The notes: generated by a model from the sequence alone, not told the origin. A DNA stretch of 64,000 nt from Oxytricha trifallax (GCA_000711775.1 ARYC01000441.1:1-64000); one strand, 5' to 3'; shown: positions 12,619 to 23,967, counted from the first letter of the stretch. Numbers and translations are program-made.

Positions 12619-14141
12619 CAAAACCACAAAACCCCTTAATGAGGTTTATAAGTGCTTTAATTAGTAGGGTATAGTTGGGGGTCTTATTGGGATTATTAGA
12701 GAAAACGAAGGTATTATGTGTATAAAATGAATATTTAATGATAATTAGTGCATTTAATTCAAACGAATTTTATCTGCTTGTCTTTGTGATACCTCTTGAA
12801 CCTAGCTCTCTATCATCTAATAATTATCTTGAATATGATGGAGCTCTTACGATTATCATTTCAGCTAATTTTTTTATTCCATCGCAGACATCTTCTTTTA
12901 TTATATCTTTAGTTGCCAAACTTATTGATTTATTTAATTTTTTAGTTCCAAAGTATGACATACTATCCATATCGCACTCTAAAATAATAGCAGCTACCGC
13001 CCAAACATCTCACTACACAGAGCCATTAGTCCACTTCTCTCTTATTGGGAAGTATCCTGGTGTGCCTAAGACCTTTGCTAAATCCACTATCTCTTATCGT
13101 ATCACTCTGTTGAAATCTATGACTACTATTTCTAAAGGACATAGATTTAGCATTATATCTTGTGGCTTCAAATCTCTATGAACATACCTAGATCATTTAG
13201 CTCTTTCACACCATTAGTCATTTCTGTGAGTATTTCAATCAAATCATCAGGATATCTATTATGGTAGACATTCTCCCTGAGAGTCATTTCAAACCTCTTG
13301 AGTCTTAATGAAATAAAGCCATGGCCAAGGACAACTCCGTCGATCTTAGCTAAGTTTTTTTTCCATTATCTTTTCTAAGCCTCTCTCAGTACTATGTATT
13401 CATTTGCAAACTCATTTTGATACTGCTCATTCTTGATGAGATATTTGAAAGGGTATACCTTGTAAGGAAAGTAATCAACTACTAAAGTTTTACCTTTTTA
13501 GGTACGTCAATATGCAAAAAGTTCTCAATAAAGCTGCTAAGGTCAACTGCATTTAATGCAGGTATATAAATTGCTCTTTCTTATAAGCATGCTATATACA
13601 TACCATTTTCGGGTTTGTTAATTGATTTAAAACGCTTTTTTCTCTTGGGCCTCTCTTACTGCTCTCTTTATGACTCAAGAGAGTTATTTTTCCTTTTAGG
13701 TGGTACAACCTTTTAAGTTTCCTCATCTTTAATCAGGAATTCGCTTAAATGATGCTTTTGCATATGCCTCATTACTCTAGCTGAGTGAGTATAAGACTTC
13801 ATTTATGTTGTGCACTAAAACATAACATCTACTTTATCATTCCAAAAGTAGATTTTAGGTCTGCCAGAGTATATCTCTTTAATGTGCCTCTTCAATCTAG
13901 ACTCAGTTGAGAAGAAATTTTAGCACTCTTTTCATTAAAATGTTTTAATTTTTTTATTAGTTGCTGTTCCTTATCTTCCTCAAACAATTCAACTTATGTT
14001 TAAAATCCCATATCAGCACTCTATTTCTTGTTTTAAACTTAAATTTAAAGACCTTTGCTTCAAACTCTAAAAGTCTTCGCTCAACCTCCCTTTCAATATA
14101 GACTTTTTCTGGTATCTTGGAGGACCCAAAGTTGAGCTAAG
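12619..14141 (-). mobile_element. TBE transposon copy E, truncated
   Basis: Starts at 12619 with CAAAACCACAAAACCCC preceded by AAT (12616-12618), the TBE target. The subterminal sequence matches the 57-61 kb copy. It contains only the 57-kDa gene (minus strand), which stops abruptly at 14141 where another TBE terminus begins. The rest of E is not found on the far side of that second element, so E is truncated rather than simply interrupted. Confidence 0.85.
12759..14141 (-). pseudogene. TBE 57-kDa zinc-finger/kinase protein, copy E, N-terminus lost
   Basis: Minus-strand relative of the intact gene at 59659-61107, of the same subfamily. It ends with the same C-terminus (KDKQIKFV, TGA at 12759-12761). 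Recognisable parts include the kinase DVWAVAA region (near 13000, keeping TGG), the HRDLKPEDIMLN-like segment (near 13150-13190), the finger region near 13790-13880, and EREVERRLLEFEAKVF-like sequence near 14060. The gene is cut at 14141 within the N-terminal 30 or so codons. Small indels near 13200 and 13250-13350 appear to break the frame, so it is probably inactive. Confidence 0.78.
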
Positions 14142-14504
14142 ATTCAAAACCCCAAAACACCTTAATGAGGTTTATAAGTGCTTTGATTTGTAGGGAATTT
14201 GCTTGGGGTTGGGGTTATTAAAAAGTTTTCATGTGAAATTTTTAGTAAATGTATTTAATTTAATTACTCAAAATGCACTCTTGGATCGTGTGGAAGTGAA
14301 GTTTATCTTACTTAACCACAACTCTATCTGCTCTTTTGATAATTCCTATCTCGAGTTTGGTTTTATTATTATTGACTCTGCCATTTTTTTCATTGATTGA
14401 GAGACTCTTGTTTTGTCTATAAATTGCTTGATTCTTTGGCTATAGTGCATAAATATCGAATTTGGAATGAAAATTTAATTAGAAATAAACGTATATTTAA
14501 TTGT

Positions 14505-15754
14505 ATGTCCTCATTTCAAATTATCGATAAAATCTCCTAAGGGATTCGGGGTAAGAAAAGAAAGAGATCTTCAGATTTTCATGATATTCTTACTCTGGAG
14601 TTCGGGTTCAAGCGTCGAAAGACTAACTCAGAGAATCTACTCGAATACTTAATGGGATGACAGCATATTGGCATCAAGCATGAGCGACCCCAGCAGAGAA
14701 TCGTCAAGAAACACGTGAAAATGAAGGACTCGAGCGAGTCGCTCTAAAAGCTGGTAGTGTATTTGCGGCACGCATCTCTTACAACTTCTTAGAGGGTATG
14801 GCTCAGCCTTAAAGAAATTGCTCTGCGTCTGGGCATTAGAGTCTCAACGATTTCGATGATCCTTAGGCGTTGGAGGTTGAACGGCTTCAATGTTATTCGA
14901 TAATGATTCATTTCAGCGCTCAATCGCAGGCCAATACTATCAAAGTGGTAAGTCGCCCAAGTGTGCTCAGCGGATTCTCTTCAGAAAATGGCTGGGCTCT
15001 CGCTGATCAGGAGGGCGGAACTTATAAAAGAGAGATACGAGCTGCCCTCTTTCACGGCTCCAGCACTTGCGAGGTGCTACAAGGCCAATGGGATCACTTT
15101 CGCGAAGCCATCGTACTAGTACAGCGCCAAAGTGAAGGGCCTTGATAAAATCAAGAAAGCTCAGGAAGATAAGGCTCGTGAGCTGGGTCGCCTTATTTAG
15201 ACTGACCAGCACGTTATCTATATCGACGAGACAACCGTCCATCGCTGGCAGACTCCCAATAGAGTGTGGTGTAAGAAGGGAGTGGCCGTAACGATCCCTA
15301 GCAGCAGGGGGCGTTCATTTACCATCGTCGGAGCGATAAGCAGCAGACTCGGACTCGTGGCCTACGACGTCTTCACGGGTGGCCTCAATGGAGAGCGGTT
15401 CAAGGGTTTCCTAGAGGATATTAAGAAGCGCATCAGCGGAACCGCTTATTGTGTTATGGATAATCTCTCAGCCCACCACAGCAAGATTTCCCGAGAAGCC
15501 TTCAGCGCTACGCTTAGGCCTTTTTCCTTCCACCCTACAGCTGCACAATGAACTCCATAGAGCGCCTATGGGCTCTACTCAAACGCGAATGGAGAAAACG
15601 CGTAATTCACTTTAGCGTCGCTCAGCCGTCCGACGATCTTGTAATACAGAATATCAGGGAAATCCTGGATGCCCTCGATCCCTCAACAATCTAAAACATC
15701 TGCTCTTCAAACCTTGCAGCCCTGATAAGTGCTTTGCAGGGTGACGTCGTGTGA
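14505..15754 (+). pseudogene. Tc1/IS630-type DDE transposase, copy 1, broken
   Basis: Starts MSSFQIIDKISQGIRGKKRK and ends TGA at 15752-15754. It matches the copy at 37566-38819 over its length. The DDE_3-type core is clear: HVIYIDETTVHRW (first Asp), AYCVMDNLSAHHS (second Asp) and NSIERLW (Glu). TAA/TAG are Gln (for example RLIQTDQ). Lesions: in-frame TGA at 14658-14660 (Glu in copy 2), a second TGA near 14905 (Arg in copy 2), and a one-base deletion near 15525 just before the catalytic Glu. The helix-turn-helix region (SLKEIALRLGIRVSTISMIL) precedes the core. Confidence 0.9.
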
Positions 15755-16461
15755 TCAGAACTGCATCTTCGAGGGAGTAGCGTAATGCTAAGACTGGTTG
15801 GCTTTGCTTGAGCTTTGTTGAACTATTTATCAATTGGTTAAGGAAGCTAAGGGTACTTACGATGAGGGCTTTTTTAAGAGATCCTTTCAGAGTTATCTAG
15901 GACGGAAAGCCTACTTTCGATTCTCTCTCTTTAAATGCTTAGCTTCTATTTCTTGGCTGTCATTTTACCTTCTCTTACCAGCGCCAATCCATTACGGCGA
16001 TGAGTGTTCTTTTAATGAGGCAAATTCTTAAGGAACCCAGTAGGCAGCTCTATTAGTTTAAGGTTCTTAATCGCGTTGGGCTTAGGCGGCGGCAGGTAGC
16101 CCTTGTCAAAAATCTCATCTCGGGGGCTGTATGTTGACAGCACGCTTACGAGCCAAGCCTTATCCGGCTGACCGCTCTCTGTGATCCCTAGGGGCTTCTT
16201 CATCTTCTCTGCAATATCTGCTACTTTCTCGAGGAGAACCAATTTCTGCGGAGGCCTTACGCATGGCAGCAATCGAATATCCTTGTACAAGGGACACCAA
16301 AGCTACCCGCTAATAACTTGCAGTAGATAATCCTGGGTCACGATCGATGAATTAATCTTCGGCAGGAAGTACCCGTTCCTGAGGGTCGACTCGTAGAGTT
16401 CCTGTTTGGAGTTGATATAGCGGGAGAGCTACTCGATAGAAACCTTATTCGGTTCACTCAT
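15755..16461 (-). CDS. Accessory protein of the Tc1/IS630-type element (ORF2), copy 1
   Basis: Unrecognised protein. Opens at 16461 with MSEPNKVSIEQLSRYINSKQ and stays open with TAA/TAG as Gln. It is well conserved with copy 2 (start 39537) at least down to about 15860 (KPLGISESGQPDKAWLV and PTGFLKNLPH blocks), which indicates selection. Beyond that both copies have a GTAAGTACC..TTCCTTAACC..TAG stretch that looks like a short intron, so the true 3' end is uncertain. It is convergent with the transposase; the given end assumes no splicing. No membrane segment or known motif was seen. Confidence 0.6.
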
Positions 16462-16907
16462 TCGAATCGATGATTATTAATAATTACTGATAATGCTTTT
16501 GAATGATTTCCCTTTATCTCTTTACTGAGCTGGTCAAATTTGATAAAAGCTAGTTATTTGAAAAGCTAGTTCTTAAACGCAGATACTGTTAGAATTTGCG
16601 CTGGCATTCGCTATTCGCCAAGCGTGATATTTATTATTCTTGTAAGTCAAACATTTCCTCTGCAATTCTCAGTACACTCTCTGGAGATCCCAAGGCGTAA
16701 ACGATTTTCAAATATTCAAGTATCAAGGGGCGGCCACTTGATTTCACATTATCTCCTCGAGCGCCGAAGCATATTAAGCCAAAACACTATCGATTGGAAG
16801 CAAACTCGTGAAGGAATGTACTGTAAGTAAATGCGCTGAGTAATAACGAGCAGAGAGCAAGTAATCGTAAAATCATTATTAGAAAGAATTAAAATTAGTG
16901 ATAATAC

Positions 16908-18560
16908 TCAAGGGTGGACCTCAGCGCTCTCAAGCGGCTCCTTCGCTCTATGATTCTTCCTATTAGTCATGTGCTTGGACTTAGCTTTCTTGTTACGCTT
17001 CGTGTTCACCACCCTACCCTTAACAGATGTTTTATCCCCGGTCATAATACTCTTCAATATAGATACCTGTTTCTCTCTTCTCTTTCGGGCTGTACGTATC
17101 CGCCTCAAGCACCCAAAGCTGCACAGCATAGACACTCTTGAGAAAGTCATGGATGTTCCAGTATGATGCGCATTTTTCAATTCCTGAGTAGTAAATGGCG
17201 GTGCGAGCGCTGTCGAAGAGAGCGATGCCCTGCGAACATTTCTTTAGCGTAACAGCGTGAGTAAAAGTTAGCCCTATTCCCTGGTCCCTGTAAACCATAA
17301 TGAAGACCTATGAACTCGATGAACTTAGCTCGCTGAGTAAATCTCTGCAGTAGGGATTTTGCTTGGAGTACTGCCATTCGTAAATCTTAGTAGGGGAGTA
17401 GAGGTTGAGGTTGGAATCTGCGACGACGTCTTTCATCTATTTGAGTGAGACCCCGTTGAATTGCTTGAAGGTGAGAGCCTCCTAGTGAGTTATATGCATT
17501 CTTCTGCGCATGTATCGAATAACTTGCTCGCGCGATGTGAAGCAGCGATACCCTACAGCGTAGTTAACAGCGTGAATCACGCAGTCCATATAGTGTTACG
17601 GCTTAGCCCCTTCGAACCACATACTGTTGAATCTTAATTTGCTGGGCTCGAATGCGTCGTGTTAGTATCTCTTAGAGTAGTACCACCCAGTGCCAAAGTC
17701 GATATCCGATAACGGCTGCTGAATCAATGCAAATTCAGAAGCGGCTTCGCTGGCGCCTGCGCAATTGCCTCTGGCCTTTACTATTTTTGGTTGCGTTACT
17801 TAGATTTCGTTGAGCTTGATGTAATCATGAATGGGACCAAGAAAACTGTCTTCGAAGTGCTGTGCAAGATAGAAATAATCAGCGACGACGATGTTATTGG
17901 AGTCATGGTACCTCAGCTTGAATAATATTGACTTGCCTCGCATAGGGTCGATCGAGTACTCATGATTAATGACGGAATATTCTTTTTTCAGGCAAAGAGT
18001 ACTTGAGCGCGTGAGACCCTTAGTGCTGTTTGAGATTGGATTGTTACTGCCATTGCCTGAAGGGGCAGCACTATTTTCCTTGTTGATGATTTCATCATCG
18101 TCTTTTTAGCCTTGCCGCTATTTTTTAATGAGTTTGTTAGGGGGCGTCTTGCTGATCTCTGATTTTTCTTTGGATGATGAATGCTAGGAGTTATTCTTGG
18201 GAATCGACTTCTTCTTAGCATTGTGATCAACGCTTGACGCTGAGCTTGAACTTGAGCTGGAGCTTGAGCTTGAGTTACTACTTGATTCAGAATCGTCACG
18301 ATCGATTGGGACATCTCCAGCATCAACAGCAGGAATACTGATATCCTTACTAGGGGATTTAAATCCTCTGGAATTTCTTCAGCGGGAAGCGGCTCTTATC
18401 GTTCTGGATGCTCTGAGGGATCTCTGCTGCTTTTATTCTGCGCTTAGTCGCTTTTTTCTTCAGCGATCACGCCTTGACTATTTTTCTCTGATGAAGAACC
18501 CTCACCGTGGGAACTGGAAGCTTAGCTTGATTCAGCCAATTACTCTTAGTCTTTTTCCAT
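16908..18560 (-). pseudogene. Ser-rich protein with papain/YopT-like cysteine-peptidase domain (ORF3), copy 1
   Basis: Start MEKDQEQLAESSQ at 18560, stop TGA at 16908-16910. An acidic/Ser-rich N-terminal third includes a run of about ten Ser, followed by a conserved globular region. The motif YMDCVIHAVNYAVG (candidate Cys) is followed about 100 residues later by LTFTHAVTLKKC (candidate His) and GIALFDSART (candidate Asp). This Cys-His-Asp order and the HAV and FDS surroundings resemble papain-fold peptidases such as the YopT/C58 group; that is inference. A basic C-terminus (NTKRNKKAKSKHMT) could bind nucleic acid or direct nuclear import. Two one-base shifts break this copy: near 18340 and near 17085. 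Confidence 0.7.
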
Positions 18561-18832
18561 ATGCGCTACAAGTTTATCTGATTTAGCTGGCCCTTCCTTT
18601 AAATACATCGCAGCAAGCAGCAGTTTAAATATTGGGGTGGTTGGCCACCAAGCAGCAAATGTAGGAACTTCAATGATGCTAGGCGCTCGCGATACCTCAT
18701 CGTCCCCAGCAGAAATTTATCAAAAGTTAGAAAGGCTAAAATCTGCTTTCGCGATTTTAATCTAATTAATTTTGCGCATTTCACTTTTGCGGAATTTAAT
18801 TCCTAATAAATATCTTTTACATTTCCACCCTC

Positions 18833-18842
18833 CTATATATAG
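18833..18842 (-). promoter_or_regulatory. TATA-like box upstream of ORF3, copy 1
   Basis: CTATATATAG within a stretch (GGAGGGTGGAAATGTAAAAG on the minus strand) that is nearly identical at 41908-41917 in copy 2. It lies about 270 bp upstream of the ORF3 start in both copies. The conservation against a diverging background suggests a promoter or terminus-binding role; there is no direct evidence. Confidence 0.35.
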
Positions 18843-19336
18843 TATTTCACGCTTCTGTAAGAGTTGCGAGGGTGACTATCAGCAAAATGAAATCGCTCTA
18901 AGTCGCGGAGCCCCGATGCGAAAAAGAAATTGGCAGAGTGACGGGCTGTTTGAGGGGGTTCTACAAATGCAAAACGTACTCTGAGGCATCTTTGAATGAT
19001 GGAGGGTAGGTTGGTATTTAGTACATTCATTCAATATCACTTTGGGAAACCAACGCTACACCTCCGTTTAAACTCATGCACCACCACCATCACCAACACC
19101 AATTTATCATCACATCTTACTCTTGGGACACACTCTAGGCAATAGTGGGGACTTTGCGATCAATGGGTCTCACAATATAAAGGATGGAAATGAAACTACA
19201 ATTTCACGGATTCGTCGTATATCCATTTACCTTTAATTTATTAATTTATCGTATTTATTAAGAAAATATCTCTTATTCCAAATTCGATATTTATGCACTA
19301 TTAGCATCCTTCTCGTACCTTATAGAGTAATCATAA

Positions 19337-19984
19337 GGTTCAAAACCTCCCAAAATTTTTTGACCTGCTTGAACTTCAAGCATCAACTTTAGAAGATTTT
19401 GCCATGCCTATATATAATTTATGAATAAAAATAATTTTAGAAATGTTAAAGTTTGAAGCTCGTTCGTGGCCGATGCTATAATCTCTGCCCCATTTTTAAT
19501 TAACTTTTTTAAAAAACTTTTTTTTAATCACATTTTTTTCATTTTTACTTACCAAAAATCATGAATCTCAAAAATCCATTTTGATTATCATAGTTCCATA
19601 TAGATTTATCACTAATCTTTTTTGCTTTTTTTGGGTGCCTTTTTTGGAATCCTTAATTGATTTTTTTAGGGAAAAAATTTTTTTTTTGAAAAAAAGAACA
19701 TTATTCTGAATCCTCCAAGAAAATACCTAAATCTATCAAGAATTATTCAAAGTTAATTAAGAATTTTTCAAAATACATGACTAAAAATTACCTAAAAATG
19801 ATCAGAAAAAATTGTCGACGGACAATAATGATAATAACTGTCCCGCGACAAAATGATCAGAATGTTTGTAAAATATAGAAAAATATCTTGAATCTAAACG
19901 AATAATATTACTCCCAACAAAATGGAAGAACAAGAAAACTAACCTTAAAAGAGCAAGATCAGGCTTTAAGAATTGAAAATTTTT
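19337..19984. other. About 650-bp insertion in the kinase gene of TBE F
   Basis: The 57-kDa gene of copy F is interrupted here by DNA absent from copies B, D and E. The segment is T-rich on the plus strand (long T runs at 19500-19690) and has no reading frame of interest. The kinase-gene sequence at the two borders (19306-19336 and 19985-20020) aligns to the same roughly 30 bp of copy B, as if the target had been duplicated or two TBE copies had been joined. No terminal inverted repeats were seen. Confidence 0.55.
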
Positions 19985-21778
19985 AAAAGCTCTTAAACTT
20001 GATGAATAATCGTTGCGAGGCATATCGCAATCTATTATTATTGTTGCTAAAGCCCTCACATCTCACTAGAAGTCTCAATCTCTCCAGTCTTCTCTTTCTT
20101 GATAGCACCCTTGCGTTCCCATTAAAGTTCCAAGCCTTGATACTTCCACTCTTTAGGCTCTGTTGAAATCGATTATTGCTACTCTTACTGGTAAAAAGTT
20201 TATCATTAAATTTTCTGGCTTCAAATAATCTCTGTGAAAAAACCCTAATTTGTGAAGCTCTTTAATGCCTTGTAAGGTTTGAGTTGCTATTTATACAATT
20301 TACTCATGATTCCTTTTATCTGTTATGAAATCTCTTAGGGTCATTTCATAGAGTGGGAGTCTCAAAGCAACATGATCCTTGACAAGAAGAACAGCATCTA
20401 GCTTGATTAATTAACTACACTCTTTAAACTTTGCTTAAGTTAGTACTTGAAACTCATTTGTAAACTCCAATTAATATTTATCATCACTTAAGAGATAGTT
20501 GAAGGGATACACCTTGAATGCGTATTGATGATCGCTGATAACTTTCTTATCAAAGGAGTCTTCTATTATAAGGTAGCTTTAAAGAGAAGTATCTATGTCA
20601 ATTTAAGCAAGAACCGGTATTTTCTTGTATTGAATCTTGATCATAATTTTTGTTATTTTAGAAGTCAGTTTGTTGCGTTCCTTCTATACGTACTCTAACT
20701 CACTAGCTTATTCAGGCACTACCGCTTTAGAATATTCCCTCGATTTTCTTTTGTTGAGAAGCTTCAACTCAACTTCATGCTTTTCAATTTCTATTTCTTT
20801 TTTGTGAGCCTTTAAAAGATGTTTCTTCAAGTCTCTTGTATGAGAGTACTACTTATGCCACTCAAAGCAATCATACTTCCCATCGATTATATCATTCCTT
20901 AAGTAGAAAGTAGGCTTGGCTTATTTATGCTTTCATATGTCTATACCAGCTAGATTTATGAGCAAAATCTCTCTTACAAAGCTAAAAAGTACACATCAAC
21001 TTCATCAGTCTTTATAGGAATTTCATTAATGCCTTTCTCCTCCTCTCTGTCTCCCACACACTTGTTTGCCATTTATTTTATTTAATTGATTTCTATTTTT
21101 ATAACAGAGATCTCAAGTGATAGCTCTGGTAGTTCTTTAAGAGAGTTCATCTCACAGTTATCAAACTTGTTTTTGCTTCCAAAGGTGAGTCTCATTTAGT
21201 TTGATGGAAGTGCTGTTGTTTTTCTTAAAATGTTAGCGCTCATATTTAAATTTGAATTTAAAATTATAAAACTACATCTATAACTGATAGCTTATATGAG
21301 AGCTTTGCATTTTTACAAGTTTCAAAGGAATATTATAGATTATTAGATAAGAAAAATGAGTACTAAGAGACGATCCAGCTCTAAATCTGGGAGAGAAAGT
21401 AACCATTTTTACTTTCAATAATAAGATAATTATAGTACGTACCGATTTAGGAGGTGCACCTAATTAAGTGCAAACTGCTTTAGGAGGTATTTTGTGATTT
21501 TTTGATCAAATTTAGGGTGCTCCTAATTAAGTACTAGCATTTTAGGAGCTGTTCCTAATTAGGTACGTAGCAATTTAAATTTAAAAATATGAAACTATAA
21601 CAGTAGAAATAGATATCAATCTCTCAAGTTTCAAACCAGTTCTCAAAACCTTCTCTATATCCTTCATAGAAGTTGACCTCCTATAGGATGCCCATATTTA
21701 ATAGTAAGTTTTGCAGAGGTATATAATTGAAATCAATAAACTTAAATTTGAATATCATTTCTTATATATGTTAACAAG

Positions 21779-22560
21779 ATGGAGTCAATGAATGATGCAA
21801 TGAAAAGAGTGCAAGCACAAGAATAGGAGGATTTGCATCGCTGCCTGGTGTAGTAAGGTTATAAACTCATAGCAACTTATCTTTATTATGTAGTTGGTTT
21901 CTTCCTGCCAACGATGGAAGGTGCTAATATTTCATTTCTAAGAGCGATACTCTGCGAAGAAAAGAAAGCATTGAAAACTTAAGATGTAAAGTTTGCAGAG
22001 ATTTCAAACTATTCAGAAATCTCAGTGACTAACTTATATGATGATGATATGAATGACCCAGAGGTTTCGCTTAATCTGCCTACTAAGAAGTAGTTGTCAA
22101 ATAAACTACCTGAAAGAAAATTATCTCTTTGGCATACTTGCAACAATTAAAGATGATTACTAGAAAGAAATTATTCAAGAATCTCATAAGGAAAGGTACA
22201 TCATCTCTTCAGAAGATAAGGAAAAACAAAGGATCAAAATAAGTGAGAGCTGGCTTTCAGAACTGCAGAAGCACCCATATATATCAAGTAAGATCTGTAT
22301 CTTAACTCTTTAGAAAAATCTGGTACTGGCATCTTCTTGATTAAGGAATAGAGCAAGTTTCATAGGGAGCGAAAGTCGCAGACAAAGTATACAGTTAGCA
22401 AAAGACTTTCTTAAAATATTTAGCCTCCAGATTCAATGAACATAGGTGCTTGAGCTGGCAGCAAGAGAAGAAACATAGGCCCAAGCAAGCCTTAAGAGGA
22501 AGAAAAGAAAGAGAAGCCAGCTCCCTCTAAAATTTTAAATTTGACTTATATATTTATTTA
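21779..22560 (+). pseudogene. TBE 22-kDa-type protein, copy F, frameshifted
   Basis: Start MESMNDAMKRVQAQEQ at 21779. Then VVGFFLPTMEGANISFLRAIL, NLYDDDMNDPEVSLNLPTKK and LPERK, after which one extra base near 22120 shifts the frame relative to the copies at 2391 and 58304. A 26-nt intron, GTAAGATCTG..TAACTCTTTAG, lies at 22288-22313. Removing it joins YIS to KKSGTGIFLIKEQ in frame. The tail KRRNIGPSKPQEEEKKEKP matches the other copies. Function unknown. Convergent with the 42-kDa gene. Confidence 0.8.
22288..22313 (+). other. 26-nt spliceosomal intron in TBE 22-kDa gene, copy F
   Basis: GTAAG at the 5' side, CTTAACT near the 3' side as possible branch site, TTTAG at the end. Position and length are the same as in TBE D (58540-58565), and the flanking protein reads through in frame when it is removed. 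Confidence 0.8.
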
Positions 22561-22594
22561 TTAATTTAACTAAAAAACTAAATTTATATACATT

Positions 22595-23500
22595 CACTCT
22601 CCCTTCTTTAGCACACTTTTAAGCTAATTAATTATCCACTCTCTCTTTGCTTAGCTTTTAATAAAGTCTACTGTATCTATAGGTAAGTCATGTATCAAGT
22701 GGTATAGCAGCAGTTTCTTTTAATGACCTTTTAGTATACCCTAGAAGAACTCAATTCCATTAAACTATGGACTGTAAGATACGTTGAGCATTGGCGTTAT
22801 TCTAAGTTTATCATAACTCTTCCTTGTTTCTTTAGTCTTATGAACAGAAAGATTATCAACGAATAGTATAATATATTATTCAGGGTACTTTTCTCTCAGC
22901 TGCTCTAAGAACTTAATATATTGCTCTGTCTTAATTGAGCGAGGATGAATAACATATGTTTCTAAACAAGCATTCTCGTTCGCTAATACCTCCAAGAATA
23001 GCCATTGTTTATACCTTGACCATTTAGTCATATACTTCTATTTTACTATGCCTCTTATACCAAGAATTTCTAGATGAAAGTGTTGTAGGTAAACACAGCC
23101 TCGTCAGCATGAATAAACTTATTAATTATTCTATTAGGCTCTGTGCATTAAATTATAATTATAATTTAAGTTGTTGTTGTAAAATGGCAGAGTGAAATCA
23201 ATTACTCTCTTTATACGATTCACACCTTTGTAAGAGATAACATTTCGTTTATAAATGTTAGCAACAAACTATGCAGAGATCTTCAACTCAGGGAAATAGC
23301 GGTGAAAAATAAAAGCTCGTTGGTCGAGAGAGAATTGAGCCCAATACTTCAAAGTTTTTACATTAATAAGATAGTCGATATACTTCTATAGAAACTTTGA
23401 CTTCCTCTAAGGCTTAGAATTCAGCTATTATTGCTTTAGTTATATTGCTATAAGGCAGTGGGATCGAATGAATGATGAACTTCAATTTAAGAGTAGTGCA
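22595..23500 (-). pseudogene. TBE 42-kDa DDE transposase, copy F, broken
   Basis: Minus-strand transposase. Blocks seen: KTLKYWAQFSLDQRAFIFHRYFP, ISAQFVANIYKRN, NRIKRVIDFTLPFYNN, a FIHADEAVFT-like segment (first Asp, near 23100), LFVDNLSVHKT (second Asp, near 22850), GIEFF (Glu, near 22745) and HYKKLLLYHLMHDLPIDTVD. Indels near 23070-23090 and in the N-terminal part break the frame. Subfamily as copy B. The gene reaches to within about 30 bases of the 3' end of the 22-kDa gene. Confidence 0.8.
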
Positions 23501-23967
23501 ATTGACTTATAAATTAAGTACTGGTTTGATTTATTCACTGTATAAATCACATCCATTTCGCAGTTTAAACACTAAATCTATATACTATTCATCATAAATA
23601 GACCCCAAAATCTTTGCTGTTTTTGTCTCGCATTTAATTAAAAACCCCAACTCCTAACAAATTCCCTACAAATCAAAGCACTTATAGACATCACTAAGGG
23701 GTTTTGGGGTTTTGAATGCATCTTATAGTAAAAATTATTATATTTGTTATAGGTTATAAAAATGCTATTTTTTCGCCATTAAAATCTATTCCAAGTTAAA
23801 CAATGATTCTTAATTTTAGTAACCCCTTTTTATTTTTTCTCTCTGAATTTTATATAAATCCTTTGCATTTATTAATTCTTACAAAAATTGAATTCTTTTA
23901 GTGATAATATTTTATTTATAATATATATATTATAGGGATAGTTTTATAGTTTATAATTGATATCTTA

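Larger units (their letters stand above)
14443..19301 (+). mobile_element. Tc1/IS630-type element copy 1, with cysteine-peptidase gene
   Basis: A 4.86-kb element with terminal inverted repeats TAGTGCATAAATATCG.. and its complement, about 26 bp each, flanked by TA (14441-14442 and 19302-19303). It is clearly less AT-rich than its surroundings. It carries a plus-strand DDE transposase and two minus-strand genes: a protein of about 200 residues and a Ser-rich protein with a papain-like domain. The second copy is at 37504-42376 with the same order. Both copies have damaged genes but different lesions, so the ancestral coding content can be judged by comparing them. Confidence 0.92.
14270..21243 (-). 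pseudogene. TBE 57-kDa zinc-finger/kinase gene, copy F, split by insertions
   Basis: Starts at 21243 (M-S-A-N-I-L-R-K-T-T). The N-terminal half runs to about 19985, with a frame break in the finger region near 20900. The kinase core near 20050 reads ALATIIIDCDMPRNDYSS. The gene is then split by a roughly 650-bp block of unknown DNA and by the Tc1/IS630-type element inserted at TA. Its C-terminal part resumes at 14270-14440 (KQFIDKTRVSQSMKKMAE). Joining the sides of the TA insertion gives GGATGC-TA-GCCAAAG, which aligns without a gap to GGATGC-AA-GACAAAG in copy B. Confidence 0.85.
14145..23714 (-). mobile_element. TBE transposon copy F, near full length with two insertions
   Basis: Left terminus CAAAACCCCAAAACAC at 14145, right terminus GGGGTTTTGGGGTTTTG ending 23714. 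Without the 4.86-kb insertion (14443-19301) and the roughly 650-bp insertion near 19337-19984 the element is about 4.1 kb, the same length as TBE D. Order from left: 57-kDa gene (-), 22-kDa gene (+), 42-kDa gene (-), the mirror image of D. The flanking triplets are ATT on the left and AAT on the right, so they are not a perfect duplication. Confidence 0.88.

Noticed and set aside
12738..13181. 147-residue plus-strand open frame
   Set aside because: It is the antisense shadow of the TBE 57-kDa gene (minus strand), which aligns to the intact copy at 59659.
16914..17166. Plus-strand open frames of 65-75 residues within the Tc1/IS630-type element
   Set aside because: Shadows of ORF3 on the minus strand.
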